A stretch of 64,000 nt of DNA. It comes from Pyropia yezoensis. Its lineage: Eukaryota > Rhodophyta > Bangiophyceae > Bangiales > Bangiaceae. Shown piece after piece: positions 42,235-53,783 of the stretch. Below the pieces are notes generated by a model. That model did not search any database. It was not told where the DNA came from and worked only from the letters and a program-made list of their open reading frames with translations. The stretch is from NCBI GenBank assembly GCA_009829735.1, contig CM020618.1:27008894-27072893 (forward strand), read 5' to 3'. How positions within the stretch are numbered: position 1 is the first letter of the stretch; each line of letters begins with the position of its first letter. The translations under genes and the position numbers were made by a program.

Positions 42235-44027
42235 ATGGCGGATGAGATCGCTCCGGCGGTGGCCAGTGGTGACGCTTGGGCTCCGGAGGATGGGTGCGCG
42301 GGTGCCGCTCGGCTAGTGGTGGGGTGGTACCGTAGCCCACGGGCGACCCACATGGTCGATGGTGTCGGGTTTGTGGCGGACCCGCCATTGATGGAGGCCG
42401 CGCGCACCAATCGGGTGTTGGCCTTGCAGCGCATCCGCGACGCGCGGTGGGCGCCGTTGCCCAACTTCCGGGATGCGTCAATTGACGGACGGTTCTACGA
42501 AGGGGAGTCTGTAGCAGACGTGCATGGTCATGCCGACTTTGGCCGTCAAGGGCCGGAGCGGCAGGCGTACGAGGTCTTGTCGTTTTGCAACGAGTTGTTG
42601 CGATACGGGGCGGGTGGTGGTCTTCACCCTTATCATCGGTGCTTGTATGCTTGGGCGCTTGCCTTTCGTGTTGGGCAGATCGAGACCGTTGTGGTCGCGG
42701 CCAACAACTTCGGCCGTCTCCGCCGGCTGTGGCCTTCGGCCGTGTTCTTGGCCCGCGAGTTGGCCGACCGGCTTGATGTGCTCATCGCAGAGGACCACGG
42801 GTTGGAGGAGTATCTGTCGATGCTGGCTGACAAGGTGGCTCATGGAGTACGTCCAGTGGATGTTGATTTTGGTCCTTCGACCTGTTCACTTCCCAACCCG
42901 TTCCGGGATCCGACGACCTCAACTCGTCTTCGTAGGTCGTGTGACCTGGCGTCCATTGAGCGCCATGGCCTACTGGCTCCGGCTTGGGCATCAAGATTGG
43001 TTCGTGCGCGCCCTTTCTTCGACTTGAAGCGTTGGCTTCCGTTGCGCCCGTCGTGGTGGGCCGAGTACGGCCCGTACACGGAGACGCTGCCGGCTCTCTC
43101 GTACGTAGCCAGTGGGCTTAAGGATGCGGACAACGCGGCTTGGGGCGTCGTATATGACGAGTACTACTGCTTCTTGCTGGCGGCTTGGGTTCATTGGCTT
43201 GTCCATGACGGACTGCTCTGTTGGTTGCCGGACCACGTAACCGAGTGGTTTGACGGGTTGGAAGTGGGCCGCTTGGCCGACGGGCCCGGGGGTGAAGAGC
43301 GTCTGTCGACGTACCATCGCATGCGCGACGCTCACTCCGTGTTCCCCTGGACGACTGTCGTCGCCGACGTCCGTCGACGGGATCATCGCACCAAGGCGGC
43401 ACGCCAGGTCTACGTCAAGTTGGACGCGGCAGCCAAGTATGGCTTCGTTCTCCGTCAGCCTTGTGGCGTGTTCGACTGGAAGTACGATGCCTCATGGGTG
43501 GGTGGTGACGAGTTGTCTGGACCGGGGCGTGGTCCCGGTCGTGGTCGAGAGACCAGTCGTCGTGTGCGAGGCGCGTCTCGTTCGCCGTCGCCGCTGGCTG
43601 CCGTAGGGTCAAGTGACCGTGCCAACCCCGGTGTTGTCGCCCCCGTGTCCCGTGGGACGGGCGGCACTGAGCCGATATGGCCGTCGAAGTGGGCCCGTGT
43701 TAGTGCTGTTGCCCTCCTGGGTACTGACCGGGTGAGTGACTTGGCCGACCACGTGGTCCCTCGCGGTGCAACGGTTGGGGCGTTGGCCATTGCTTGGTCT
43801 CGTCAGACCGTTGAACTTAATGACTTTCTTCGTCGGGTCAGTGGGATGACTGAGTCGGAGGCCGTTGAGGCTTTGGTGCTGACGACATCCCGGTTGGCGG
43901 ATCCGTCTCGCATTCGCGATAGCTTGCTCAGCGAGCTGCGGCGTGCGCCCTCGGTGGAGGCAAGGGAGGCAAGCCCTCGTCGTGTGGATGTTGGTGCCAT
44001 TCTTGGCGTTCGTCGTCGTCCAGTGTC
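42235..44027 (+). CDS. Antisense ORF of element B, part left of the insertion
   Basis: A long open frame antisense to the pol of element B. From the Met at 42235 (MADEIAPAVASGDAWAPEDG) it runs about 600 codons to the insertion point of element A. The sequence has folded-protein character: LVVGWYRSPRATHMVDGVGF, a Trp/Tyr/Leu-rich middle (RPSWWAEYGPY, CFLLAAWVHWLVHDGLLCWL) and an Arg/Ser-rich part with helices. No named domain was recognised. Its position, about 650-codon size and general layout match the antisense ORF of element A, and a few spaced residues agree (a WW pair, an LLCWLP/MLWHLP-like segment, an RQ..V...L..G.VLR pattern), suggesting distant homology. Confidence 0.6.
44023..44027. 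repeat. Target-site duplication, left copy (GTGTC)
   Basis: GTGTC directly precedes the left LTR of element A and is repeated directly after the right LTR at 60624-60628. A 5-bp duplication is what Ty3/gypsy integrases make. Confidence 0.9.
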
Positions 44028-44496
44028 TGTGGCAGTATTGACCCCCAGGTAGGGGGGCAACACGTGCCATGCAAGGGGCGGCAGGCCACTAGCCTGATCC
44101 GTTCCTCCCCCTGCATTTGGGTCCATATTCCCTAAGTTTGGGATAGTTAGCTTAGTAGTAAATCCAACTTGGATTTGAGGGTTTTTTGCATTTATCGTCT
44201 TGAATTTTCGTGTGGCCCGGTGGGCAGGTGCTGGGGTGGGAGATTCTGAGAGGCGAGATTCTGAGTGGACCCTGGGGGGATAAGGGGAGGGACAGCGGGG
44301 CTTGGCCCTGCGTCCCCGTCCCGACGAAGAAACTGTTGGACCACACACCATCCTCTTGTTTGTCCGGGGGGGGTTTGCCCCACAACAGGGACAGAGTGTG
44401 TGCGACTTGCACTTCTTCCGGTTCCCCCGACACGGGAGGCAGCCCTAGCACACCGCCCCAACTTGGGTGCCGTGTGTGCCAGTGGTTTTTGCCACA
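44028..44496 (+). repeat. Left LTR of element A
   Basis: 469 bp, begins TGTGGCAGTATTGACC and ends TTTTTGCCACA. It matches the right LTR at 60155-60623 over its whole length with five substitutions and no gaps by eye. Confidence 0.93.
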
Positions 44497-44498
44497 TT

Positions 44499-44515
44499 TG
44501 GTGGAGCAGCAGGGG
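44499..44515 (+). other. Primer-binding site of element A
   Basis: TGGTGGAGCAGCAGGGG starts two bases after the left LTR. Its TGG start is complementary to a tRNA CCA end. Which tRNA was not determined. Confidence 0.6.
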
Positions 44516-44615
44516 ATAGAGGTAAACTTTACCTCCGGGTGCACCCGGGTGTAGGGGGCCCTCTGTCTCAGAGGAACGGTGGTCTTGGACCGTGTCATAC
44601 GGATCGTCAGCCAAC

Positions 44616-46562
44616 ATGGCTAGTTCGGACCCCCCGTCGTCCGGGGAGTACACGGGTGACGCACGTACTTCAGTGCCTTTGAATACTGGTGAGACACAGG
44701 TGGGTTTACCTGGGGTCGCAGAGGGACTAGAGGTCCCTCAACCCAGCAGGACTGGAAGTACGGGCGGGCAACAGGCCACCCCGACTCAGTCGGGAGTTCA
44801 CTCGGGTGACACTTCTGATGTGGGTGGGCCGAAGTCTGGCCACCGTGTGGTATACTCAACGGGAACGTCCCAAGGGGTGAGGACTGTCCCCGCGGGTTCC
44901 ACTCGGGTTGGAGCCAACTTTGGCTTGGAGTCGTCGCCAACTAGGCTTTCGGAGGACGGTGGACCTCCGTTGGTCGGCGATGGGCTCGCGCCCATGCCCC
45001 CGGTTGAGACCCCTGAGGAACGTGGTTACCCCTCAGGTGGACTCCCGGAGGCGGACCGAGACTCAACTGGAGTCGTCAATCCACTCCTCGCGGAAACTGT
45101 CCGTCGGGAGGCGACCAATAGGTTGCGGCAGACATTGCCGGACCTGGTGGTCACGATGACGAATACTATTCTGAATCAGATTGTGGCGAGTTCGCCAGAT
45201 GGCCTTAATGTCCAAACCGGATTGGGGCTTTCGAGCCCGCAGGCGCAGGGGGAATCCCCCCTTACGCCTATCTCTGGTCGCCCCGAACTGGGGGCGACAC
45301 CTGTGACTCCCAACGAGGGAGCCACACCATACTCGGTGGGGCGTACGCCCTTCACGGGGGAGTTCCCCCCGGAAACGCCGGCGGCTACACCAAGCGCGCC
45401 GCGCCGGACTACAGGCACTGAGAGTGAACTTACCCCAGTGCCACAGCGGCTGTTCCCTCAACGTGAGGTGCCACCCAAGATCCAGGTAGCCAACCCGGTC
45501 TACCAGAGGATCTTTGACTGTGAGACATACGCCCTCCACAACAAGTCGGTGGCGTATGGTCCTGACCAGGCCCGAGCCATGGGCCGTGCCAAGAAGAATG
45601 CACTTCATTCTTTTGGGCACAAAGCGGAGTGGGACGGAACTCCCCCCCTCCGTGTCTTTGAGTTCCTACGTCGTTTCACAAAAGCCTGTGACGACAATGC
45701 CATAAGTGAAGGCATGGCTTTTTACATGCTACAGGAGTTTACGAAGGGCGACCTACGGACAGAACTTATGTCCGTCATGCCCAGCTCCTCAAGTGGAGGC
45801 GCTGGGGAGGTGACGTCCTATTTGGAGCTCGTCAACTGGTTGTTGAGAGCCATGGTTGATGAGGCAGCGTTGGCTTCTCAAGTCGAGGAGTTTACGCAAG
45901 CCCATCAGGAAGAGGCGGAGGACGAGTTGTCCTTTGCGGAGCGAGTCCGTAAGCTCAACAATCTTTGTGGGTTTCTTCATCCACAAGCTGTGGTGAAGAG
46001 TCGGTTTGTGGAGGGACTCCATTGGTCAGTCCGGATGGAGACCCGGGAGCATAACACTGCCCGGGCGACCCTGGCCGAGTTGGCCAGGTTCGCCTATCGC
46101 AGAGGCGAGGCCTACCGCAAGTTGCGGGAGGAACAACGCCAGGAACGTCAGGCCGAGTTGGCCAAGGAACGGGAGGAGGCGCGCCAGGCCAGAGAGTTGA
46201 GAGAGGCACGCCGAATCCGCAAGGAGAGGGTGGTAGCTGCCGTGGGAACTTCCCAGGGTATCCCTTCGTCTTCCCCAGTTGGGAAGACCCCTCCCGGAAC
46301 GGACCATCGGTGTTGGAACTGCAACTCCGATGGTCACTGGGCATATGATTGCCCCAAGTTGAGTAAACGCATCCAACAACTTGTTAGGAATGCGAGTAAA
46401 AAGTCGGCTACGAACGAAGTACGTTCACGCCGCGAGGGTGGGTCTCGACCGGTCGTTGCGGTCGCCACACCCTCGGCGGAGGAGGCGGACACGTCGTCCT
46501 CGGACTCGTCGTCTTCCTCCCCGCCCTCAGATTCGGACGCCAAGTCGGCGGGAAACGAATGA
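44616..46562 (+). CDS. gag: gag of element A, first copy
   Basis: Nucleocapsid-capsid polyprotein of about 648 residues, starting MASSDPPSSGEYTGDART. The N-terminal 280 residues are Pro/Ser/Gly-rich. The capsid-like helical region follows (VYQRIFDCETYALHNKS onward), with a charged coiled stretch rich in Glu/Arg. The zinc knuckle CWNCNSDGHWAYDC (C-x2-C-x4-H-x4-C) comes near the end, followed by an acidic Ser-rich tail. Typical of chromoviral Gag. It forms one open frame. Confidence 0.9.
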   Translation: MASSDPPSSGEYTGDARTSVPLNTGETQVGLPGVAEGLEVPQPSRTGSTGGQQATPTQSGVHSGDTSDVGGPKSGHRVVYSTGTSQGVRTVPAGSTRVGANFGLESSPTRLSEDGGPPLVGDGLAPMPPVETPEERGYPSGGLPEADRDSTGVVNPLLAETVRREATNRLRQTLPDLVVTMTNTILNQIVASSPDGLNVQTGLGLSSPQAQGESPLTPISGRPELGATPVTPNEGATPYSVGRTPFTGEFPPETPAATPSAPRRTTGTESELTPVPQRLFPQREVPPKIQVANPVYQRIFDCETYALHNKSVAYGPDQARAMGRAKKNALHSFGHKAEWDGTPPLRVFEFLRRFTKACDDNAISEGMAFYMLQEFTKGDLRTELMSVMPSSSSGGAGEVTSYLELVNWLLRAMVDEAALASQVEEFTQAHQEEAEDELSFAERVRKLNNLCGFLHPQAVVKSRFVEGLHWSVRMETREHNTARATLAELARFAYRRGEAYRKLREEQRQERQAELAKEREEARQARELREARRIRKERVVAAVGTSQGIPSSSPVGKTPPGTDHRCWNCNSDGHWAYDCPKLSKRIQQLVRNASKKSATNEVRSRREGGSRPVVAVATPSAEEADTSSSDSSSSSPPSDSDAKSAGNE

Positions 46563-46797
46563 CCGTTGGGGCTGGTCGTCCGAAGCTCACAACGGCAACC
46601 TCGGCCAAGTGAGCCAGGAGGACGAACCAACCGTGCCGGATACTGCGGCGACCTAAGGGAGTCCGCCCACCTCGGGTAGGACTCCCCAAGAACGTAAACC
46701 CACGTCGGGTCATCGCGGTGCTGACGGGTGAGAACTTCCAGGTGGCTGGACGGGTGCAACTTACCCCGGCCGTGCATGCTGTACCCGTATCGTACTT

Positions 46798-49700
46798 GAT
46801 ACCGGGTCAGGAGCCTCCTTGATACGCAAGTCGCTATTACCAAAGGAGGTGAAGCTCCAACGCTGGAGGTCCAAAGCTGACCATATGATTGACATCAATG
46901 GTGGGGTACTTCCCATCGTTGGTGCCGTGACCCTACCAACTAGGTTGGGGACCCATGAGGTCGACGTGACCTATGGTGTAGTTGAGAATATATCGGTACC
47001 CCTGCTTCTGGGTACCCCTTATGTTGTTACACAAGTGCCTTTGATTTGTGGCCCTGAGTACTGGGTCAAGTTGATGAATGGGGAGACTATCCCCATCCTT
47101 GGTAAGGGAAAGTCTGTGGCTCCTGTGACAGTCTCACAGTCGAAGCCTGTTTGTTCGGTGAGGGAAGGGTTTACTGCTACCCTGCGTTTAGCCCGCAAAG
47201 TCACGTTGCCCCCCAACTCGGTGGCGCACGTTGATGTTGTAACTGACTTTACGGGGAACGGGTTGGTGCACCCTCACCCCCGTCTTGCTCGCAAGCACCA
47301 AGTGCATGTTGCCCTTGGCACGATGGACTCCAAAGCCGGAGTCCCGTGGAGGATCCAGGTGATGAACCTGAGCCCGACGCCCAAGTACTTCAAGTCGGGA
47401 GCCAAGTTCGGCTATATCGACCAACACGAGGGACCGGTAGTAGCGGTCACCCTCAACGCGGGCGCAAGTAGCGACCCGAAGTCCGGAAAGGAGAAGCATC
47501 AAGCCAAGTCGGCCGCCTCTCCTCGGCCCCATGTGAACATGGAGGGTGTCCCCCCCAGGTTGAGGGTTCAAGTTGAACGCCTCTTGGACCAATATCACAA
47601 GTTGTGGGATGGTCAATTGGGACTCATGAGAGCCACCCAACACCGGATCGAGTTGAAGCCCGGTGCACCCCCTATACGCCAACAACCGTATAGGGGAGGA
47701 CCTCGTTCAAGGGCCCTCGTTAAGGAGCAAGTTGCTCGCATGGAGGCCCTCGATGTGATCGAGGCCAGCAACGCCGAGTGGGCGAGTCCGGTGGTTACCG
47801 TCCCCAAAGTTGATGGGACCCCCCGGTTTTGTATCGACTACCGTAAGCTCAACGAGAGCACGGTGAAGGACAGTTATCCCCTACCTAGGATGGATGACTG
47901 TCTGGACTCTCTGGGGGAGGCAAACGTGTTCTCTACCCTGGACTGTAACGCGGGGTACTGGCAAATTCCCATTGCCCCGGAGGACAGGCATAAAACTACC
48001 TTTACCTGTCACTGTGGTACCTACCAGTGCAAGCGTCTACCGTTTGGTCTGTGTAACGCGCCGGCAACTTTCCAGCGCGCTATGGACATGATTCTGGCCG
48101 GAGTACGGTGGCAGATCTGTCTTGTGTACCTAGATGATATCATTGTGTTCTCCCGAAGTCCGGAGGAACACATTGGCCATCTTGGCCAGGTGTTCAAGCT
48201 ACTTGCTGACGCCGGTGTGTCACTGAAGGCGAGTAAGTGCCACCTCTTCACTCAAGAGGTGGAGTACTTGGGACATGTTGTCCATCCGGGGCGTCTCAGT
48301 GTTAACGAGAAGAACTTGAGGGCCATTCGTAAGGCTCAGTACCCCCGGACCCAGACCCAGATGAGGAGCTTCCTCGGGATGTGTAACGTGTACCGACGTT
48401 TCACTAAGGGCTTCGCCAAGGTGGCGAAGCCGTTGAATGAGCTAGTGAGCTCAACGCTACCGAAGAACTTGCCTCCCCCAAGTCGGGTGGAGCAGGAATC
48501 CTTTGAGACTCTTCGGGACCTTCTGCTGAAGCCCCCCATCTTGGCTATTCCCAGGTTGGGAGGCCACTACATCCTGGATGTGGACGCTAGCTACGACCAA
48601 CTTGGTTGTGTGTTGCTTCAGCAGCAGCCGGACAAGGAGTACTTGCCGGTGGGATACTTTAGGAAGGGGCTGAACTCGGCCGAGAAGAACTACGGAGTCA
48701 CCGAGTTGGAAGGACTCGCAGTGGTGTGGGCGGTGACGTCACTTCGTCACTACCTGGAGGGTGAGAAGTTCCTCATCCGCTGTGACCACGGCGCGTTGCA
48801 GTTTATCTTCAAGACGGACTGTACGAACACTCGTCTCAACCGGTGGAGGGTGCGACTGGCACCCTTCAACTTTGACATTGAGTACCGACCTGGCAGGCAA
48901 CATGCCCTTGCCGATGGCCTCTCTCGGGTACCCACCGAGGGGCTGGACACTAACCCAGTCGATGAGGACATCCCCATCGTGGGGGTAGTCACGCGCTCGG
49001 GTCAGGCGTTGAACCCCGAGGCGCCAGGGAACAAGAAGTACTTGCCCCTGTCCCTGGACGAGGTGGTGAAGGCCCAGGCCGAGGATCCCTTCTGCAAGTC
49101 GCAGAGGGATACATTGGATACGATGGTTGGGACGCGCTTCTTTCTGGGAGACGATGGCCTCCTCATGAGGAGGGGGGTATTCCAGGGGACCGAACAACTT
49201 GTCGTCCCCGCATCCCTCAAGGACAGTATCCTTGAGAGGGAGCACAACGCTCCCACGGGTGGACACCTGGGGTCTAGTAAACTGTACCAGACCCTGAGGA
49301 CCAGGTACTACTGGCCGTCCATGGTGGTGGACATCTACAGTTGGGTGGCTGCCTGCACAAGTTGTGCACAGAATCGTCTGATGGAACGGCGGCCTACTAC
49401 GGCTATGCTATTGTTCCCGGCCAAGGAGCCCTTCGCCGCGTTGGCGATGGACATCCTTGGGCCACTGCCCGTGACCGAGGAGGGCAACCAGTACCTCCTG
49501 GTCATCTGTGACCGCTTCACGAAACTTACGCGAGCGATCCCACTGGCAGAGATCACGGCCATGTCGGTCGTGTCAGCCTTCCTAGATCACTGGGTTGCCG
49601 CGTATGGCATCCTAGATAGTACACTATCGGACAATGGACCGCAATTTGCGTCTGTACTGTTTCAGGGAGTGCTGGATATGTTGGGGGTTAAGGCAAACTA

Positions 49701-50541
49701 TGCCACCCCCTACCACCCACAAACTAATGGGCAGGTGGAGCGCTTCAACAAAACTATTGTTAGGCAGCTGCGCCACTATGTGAGTGAGCACGTGAAGACG
49801 TGGGACCAATACATTTCTATCCTTACTACTGCCTACAATTCACAGGTTCACTCATCTACAGGGGAAGGACCCCTCGCTTTTGTGACCCCCCGTCGCGTGC
49901 GGTCTATTGCCGTGCGGCGGTCGCTCCCAACTAGGGAGGATGGTGGCAGTACGCCTACTCCTACTGAGAGTAAGGCGGAGTTCGCCGCTAGGCTTGAAAA
50001 CCTCATCCCTAAAGTCAGGGCTGAGATGGATAAAGCACAGAAGCGCTACAAGCGTACCTTTGACAAAAAGGTGCGGAATGCTAAGCACGTCCCCGAGCAG
50101 GGTGACTGGGTGCTGGTACACTCGCACACCCCAACTGGGGGTAAGCTGGTATTCCAGACGAAGGGACCGTACCAGGTCCTTCGTACTGATGGGCGGCGCT
50201 TCACCATCGAAAGTGACGATGGGGTCCGCACAGTGAGCGGACAGGACGTGGTCAAAGTTGCACCACCGCCTGCAGGCGACCCAGCTTGGGCGCGTGCTTT
50301 GGAAGCGTGGCGCCTCCCCTCACTGCCTGCGGCCAAACAGGGCCCACAGCAGTACGTGTTCGATAAGTTCATCGACCACGGATGGGATGAAGACACTGAC
50401 CGCCTCATGTTGAGGGTGCGTTGGTTTGGCTACAAAGCCAAGGATGATACGTGGGAGTATGTGGAGGACCTTCCCGCTGAGAAGGTCCGGGCGGACTGTG
50501 CCCGGAATGAGATAGACCCTAACAGCCCTCCCTCAACATGA
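46798..50541 (+). CDS. pol: pol of element A, first copy
   Basis: Domains in order: aspartic protease with DTGSGAS, then reverse transcriptase (FCIDYRKLNE, LPFGLCNAPATFQ and the YLDDIIVFS catalytic box), and RNase H starting at LDVDASYDQLGC. The integrase has a zinc HHCC region (HNAPTGGHLG...CTSCAQNR) and the DDE core (MDILGPLP, LSDNGPQF, HPQTNGQVERFN). A chromodomain closes the protein (VRWFGYKAKDDTWEYVEDLP). That chromodomain places it among chromoviruses, which target heterochromatin. In this family Pol is usually made by recoding from Gag. Confidence 0.93.
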   Translation, partial: DTGSGASLIRKSLLPKEVKLQRWRSKADHMIDINGGVLPIVGAVTLPTRLGTHEVDVTYGVVENISVPLLLGTPYVVTQVPLICGPEYWVKLMNGETIPILGKGKSVAPVTVSQSKPVCSVREGFTATLRLARKVTLPPNSVAHVDVVTDFTGNGLVHPHPRLARKHQVHVALGTMDSKAGVPWRIQVMNLSPTPKYFKSGAKFGYIDQHEGPVVAVTLNAGASSDPKSGKEKHQAKSAASPRPHVNMEGVPPRLRVQVERLLDQYHKLWDGQLGLMRATQHRIELKPGAPPIRQQPYRGGPRSRALVKEQVARMEALDVIEASNAEWASPVVTVPKVDGTPRFCIDYRKLNESTVKDSYPLPRMDDCLDSLGEANVFSTLDCNAGYWQIPIAPEDRHKTTFTCHCGTYQCKRLPFGLCNAPATFQRAMDMILAGVRWQICLVYLDDIIVFSRSPEEHIGHLGQVFKLLADAGVSLKASKCHLFTQEVEYLGHVVHPGRLSVNEKNLRAIRKAQYPRTQTQMRSFLGMCNVYRRFTKGFAKVAKPLNELVSSTLPKNLPPPSRVEQESFETLRDLLLKPPILAIPRLGGHYILDVDASYDQLGCVLLQQQPDKEYLPVGYFRKGLNSAEKNYGVTELEGLAVVWAVTSLRHYLEGEKFLIRCDHGALQFIFKTDCTNTRLNRWRVRLAPFNFDIEYRPGRQHALADGLSRVPTEGLDTNPVDEDIPIVGVVTRSGQALNPEAPGNKKYLPLSLDEVVKAQAEDPFCKSQRDTLDTMVGTRFFLGDDGLLMRRGVFQGTEQLVVPASLKDSILEREHNAPTGGHLGSSKLYQTLRTRYYWPSMVVDIYSWVAACTSCAQNRLMERRPTTAMLLFPAKEPFAALAMDILGPLPVTEEGNQYLLVICDRFTKLTRAIPLAEITAMSVVSAFLDHWVAAYGILDSTLSDNGPQFASVLFQGVLDMLGVKANYATPYHPQTNGQVERFNKTIVRQLRHYVSEHVKTWDQYISILTTAYNSQVHSSTGEGPLAFVTPRRVRSIAVRRSLPTREDGGSTPTPTESKAEFAARLENLIPKVRAEMDKAQKRYKRTFDKKVRNAKHVPEQGDWVLVHSHTPTGGKLVFQTKGPYQVLRTDGRRFTIESDDGVRTVSGQDVVKVAPPPAGDPAWARALEAWRLPSLPAAKQGPQQYVFDKFIDHGWDEDTDRLMLRVRWFGYKAKDDTWEYVEDLPAEKVRADCARNEIDPNSPPST

Positions 50542-50652
50542 GGGAAGGCCGAGCAACAGTGCCAAGAGAGTGCTTCAAGTCGAAGTGGTACGCAGAGTGG
50601 CTTTTAACTACAGCCCTAACCCTCACACTCTCACAACAAAGGCAGCTGCCAA

Positions 50653-51528
50653 CTAGGCACGCATGCTAGACTCTCCCACTCCGCGGCCCTCGCCCTCACG
50701 TGGAGGCGAGCGGCGAGACCCACGCCGATAACGGTCTCCACTCGTTGGAGGGGGCGGCGGCTCCAAGTCGGAACCGTCGCGCCCCTCACGGTCGCGCAAG
50801 TGGCGCCGACCGTGGCCACTCTTCTGCCTGGTCTTGCGCGCAAGTTTGCGACGCAGACGCTGGACAGACTCCGTCTCCGACGGGGTAGAGGACTCCGAAA
50901 CGGAGTAAGACAACTCATCTTCCGATACGGAAGGAGAGCGCCGCGAGTGTCGGCGACGACGGCGAGGAGGCGAGTATGCCCGGCTCGCACGACGTTTGCC
51001 ACGCCCAAGTGGGGCTGGCTGGGGCATAATAGCCCCAATGCGAGCCAACTCGGCTGTCATAAACTCCACCACCGACTCGCAACTCGCGGTCGCGACTGCA
51101 GTACGAACGCGCTCCTCAAGTTGAGGAGTCTCGGAACTCTGTAGGGCTGCGGTCGACGCGGCCAACCAGGAAATGGTGCGCACCAACGTGGTGATCATCA
51201 TCTCTGAGGTTAGAGGCGTGGGCGGCAACACCAACTTGGGGTATACCGTCAGGAGGGTGGCCCCCAAGTTGGGGGACACCGGGGTGGAAGACTCCACGGC
51301 CACGCTGATCGGGATGTTCCCGTGAGGTTGGAAAGGAACAGGAGGAAGCGGAGGGGCCCGCCGAGGTGGCGGTACCCGGGTGTAACTGCGACCCCGACTT
51401 GGGGCCCCCGCAGTAGGTTGAGTCATATGGTCATCATATGAGGGCACGGCCATAACTATGGGCTTGTCCGGGGGTGGCGCAGTGTGGCGATCCACCCCCG
51501 GGGCATACGGGTAGTCCCCGATGCCCAA
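50653..51528 (-). CDS. Antisense ORF of element A, first copy, cut by gap
   Basis: The C-terminal part of the antisense ORF described at 57873-59816, here ending in the run of N. Sequence as far as it goes matches the second copy. It includes the Arg/Ser-rich tail (SPPRRRRRHSRRSPSVSEDE and onward). Confidence 0.85.
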   Translation of the reverse strand: MGIGDYPYAPGVDRHTAPPPDKPIVMAVPSYDDHMTQPTAGAPSRGRSYTRVPPPRRAPPLPPVPFQPHGNIPISVAVESSTPVSPNLGATLLTVYPKLVLPPTPLTSEMMITTLVRTISWLAASTAALQSSETPQLEERVRTAVATASCESVVEFMTAELARIGAIMPQPAPLGRGKRRASRAYSPPRRRRRHSRRSPSVSEDELSYSVSESSTPSETESVQRLRRKLARKTRQKSGHGRRHLRDREGRDGSDLEPPPPPTSGDRYRRGSRRSPPREGEGRGVGESSMRA

Positions 51529-51981
51529 NNNNNNNNNNNNNNNNNNNNNNNNNNNNNNNNNNNNNNNNNNNNNNNNNNNNNNNNNNNNNNNNNNNNNNNN
51601 NNNNNNNNNNNNNNNNNNNNNNNNNNNNNNNNNNNNNNNNNNNNNNNNNNNNNNNNNNNNNNNNNNNNNNNNNNNNNNNNNNNNNNNNNNNNNNNNNNNN
51701 NNNNNNNNNNNNNNNNNNNNNNNNNNNNNNNNNNNNNNNNNNNNNNNNNNNNNNNNNNNNNNNNNNNNNNNNNNNNNNNNNNNNNNNNNNNNNNNNNNNN
51801 NNNNNNNNNNNNNNNNNNNNNNNNNNNNNNNNNNNNNNNNNNNNNNNNNNNNNNNNNNNNNNNNNNNNNNNNNNNNNNNNNNNNNNNNNNNNNNNNNNNN
51901 NNNNNNNNNNNNNNNNNNNNNNNNNNNNNNNNNNNNNNNNNNNNNNNNNNNNNNNNNNNNNNNNNNNNNNNNNNNNNNNNN
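51529..51981. other. Assembly gap (453 N)
   Basis: A run of 453 N. The sequence left of it (44761-51528) is almost identical to the sequence starting right of it (51982-58748), so the gap separates two copies of the same 6.77-kb segment. Confidence 0.99.
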
Positions 51982-53783
51982 CGGGCGGGCAACAGGCCAC
52001 CCCGACTCAGTCGGGAGTTCACTCGGGTGACACTTCTGATGTGGGTGGGCCGAAGTCTGGCCACCGTGTGGTATACTCAACGGGAACGTCCCAAGGGGTG
52101 AGGACTGTCCCCGCGGGTTCCACTCGGGTTGGAGCCAACTTTGGCTTGGAGTCGTCGCCAACTAGGCTTTCGGAGGACGGTGGACCTCCGTTGGTCGGCG
52201 ATGGGCTCGCGCCCATGCCCCCGGTTGAGACCCCTGAGGAACGTGGTTACCCCTCAGGTGGACTCCCGGAGGCGGACCGAGACTCAACTGGAGTCGTCAA
52301 TCCACTCCTCGCGGAAACTGTCCGTCGGGAGGCGACCAATAGGTTGCGGCAGACATTGCCGGACCTGGTGGTCACGATGACGAATACTATTCTGAATCAG
52401 ATTGTGGCGAGTTCGCCAGATGGCCTTAATGTCCAAACCGGATTGGGGCTTTCGAGCCCGCAGGCGCAGGGGGAATCCCCCCTTACGCCTATCTCTGGTC
52501 GCCCCGAACTGGGGGCGACACCTGTGACTCCCAACGAGGGAGCCACACCATACTCGGTGGGGCGTACGCCCTTCACGGGGGAGTTCCCCCCGGAAACGCC
52601 GGCGGCTACACCAAGCGCGCCGCGCCGGACTACAGGCACTGAGAGTGAACTTACCCCAGTGCCACAGCGGCTGTTCCCTCAACGTGAGGTGCCACCCAAG
52701 ATCCAGGTAGCCAACCCGGTCTACCAGAGGATCTTTGACTGTGAGACATACGCCCTCCACAACAAGTCGGTGGCGTATGGTCCTGACCAGGCCCGAGCCA
52801 TGGGCCGTGCCAAGAAGAATGCACTTCATTCTTTTGGGCACAAAGCGGAGTGGGACGGAACTCCCCCCCTCCGTGTCTTTGAGTTCCTACGTCGTTTCAC
52901 AAAAGCCTGTGACGACAATGCCATAAGTGAAGGCATGGCTTTTTACATGCTACAGGAGTTTACGAAGGGCGACCTACGGACAGAACTTATGTCCGTCATG
53001 CCCAGCTCCTCAAGTGGAGGCGCTGGGGAGGTGACGTCCTATTTGGAGCTCGTCAACTGGTTGTTGAGAGCCATGGTTGATGAGGCAGCGTTGGCTTCTC
53101 AAGTCGAGGAGTTTACGCAAGCCCATCAGGAAGAGGCGGAGGACGAGTTGTCCTTTGCGGAGCGAGTCCGTAAGCTCAACAATCTTTGTGGGTTTCTTCA
53201 TCCACAAGCTGTGGTGAAGAGTCGGTTTGTGGAGGGACTCCATTGGTCAGTCCGGATGGAGACCCGGGAGCATAACACTGCCCGGGCGACCCTGGCCGAG
53301 TTGGCCAGGTTCGCCTATCGCAGAGGCGAGGCCTACCGCAAGTTGCGGGAGGAACAACGCCAGGAACGTCAGGCCGAGTTGGCCAAGGAACGGGAGGAGG
53401 CGCGCCAGGCCAGAGAGTTGAGAGAGGCACGCCGAATCCGCAAGGAGAGGGTGGTAGCTGCCGTGGGAACTTCCCAGGGTATCCCTTCGTCTTCCCCAGT
53501 TGGGAAGACCCCTCCCGGAACGGACCATCGGTGTTGGAACTGCAACTCCGATGGTCACTGGGCATATGATTGCCCCAAGTTGAGTAAACGCATCCAACAA
53601 CTTGTTAGGAATGCGAGTAAAAAGTCGGCTACGAACGAAGTACGTTCACGCCGCGAGGGTGGGTCTCGACCGGTCGTTGCGGTCGCCACACCCTCGGCGG
53701 AGGAGGCGGACACGTCGTCCTCGGACTCGTCGTCTTCCTCCCCGCCCTCAGATTCGGACGCCAAGTCGGCGGGAAACGAATGA
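51982..53783 (+). CDS. gag: gag of element A, second copy, 5' end in gap
   Basis: Same protein as the first gag copy, lacking its first residues because it begins in the gap. It contains the capsid-like region and the CWNCNSDGHWAYDC knuckle. No difference was noticed by eye. Confidence 0.85.

Noticed and set aside
51529-51981. Open frames running through the N block
   Set aside because: They are artefacts of translating unknown bases.
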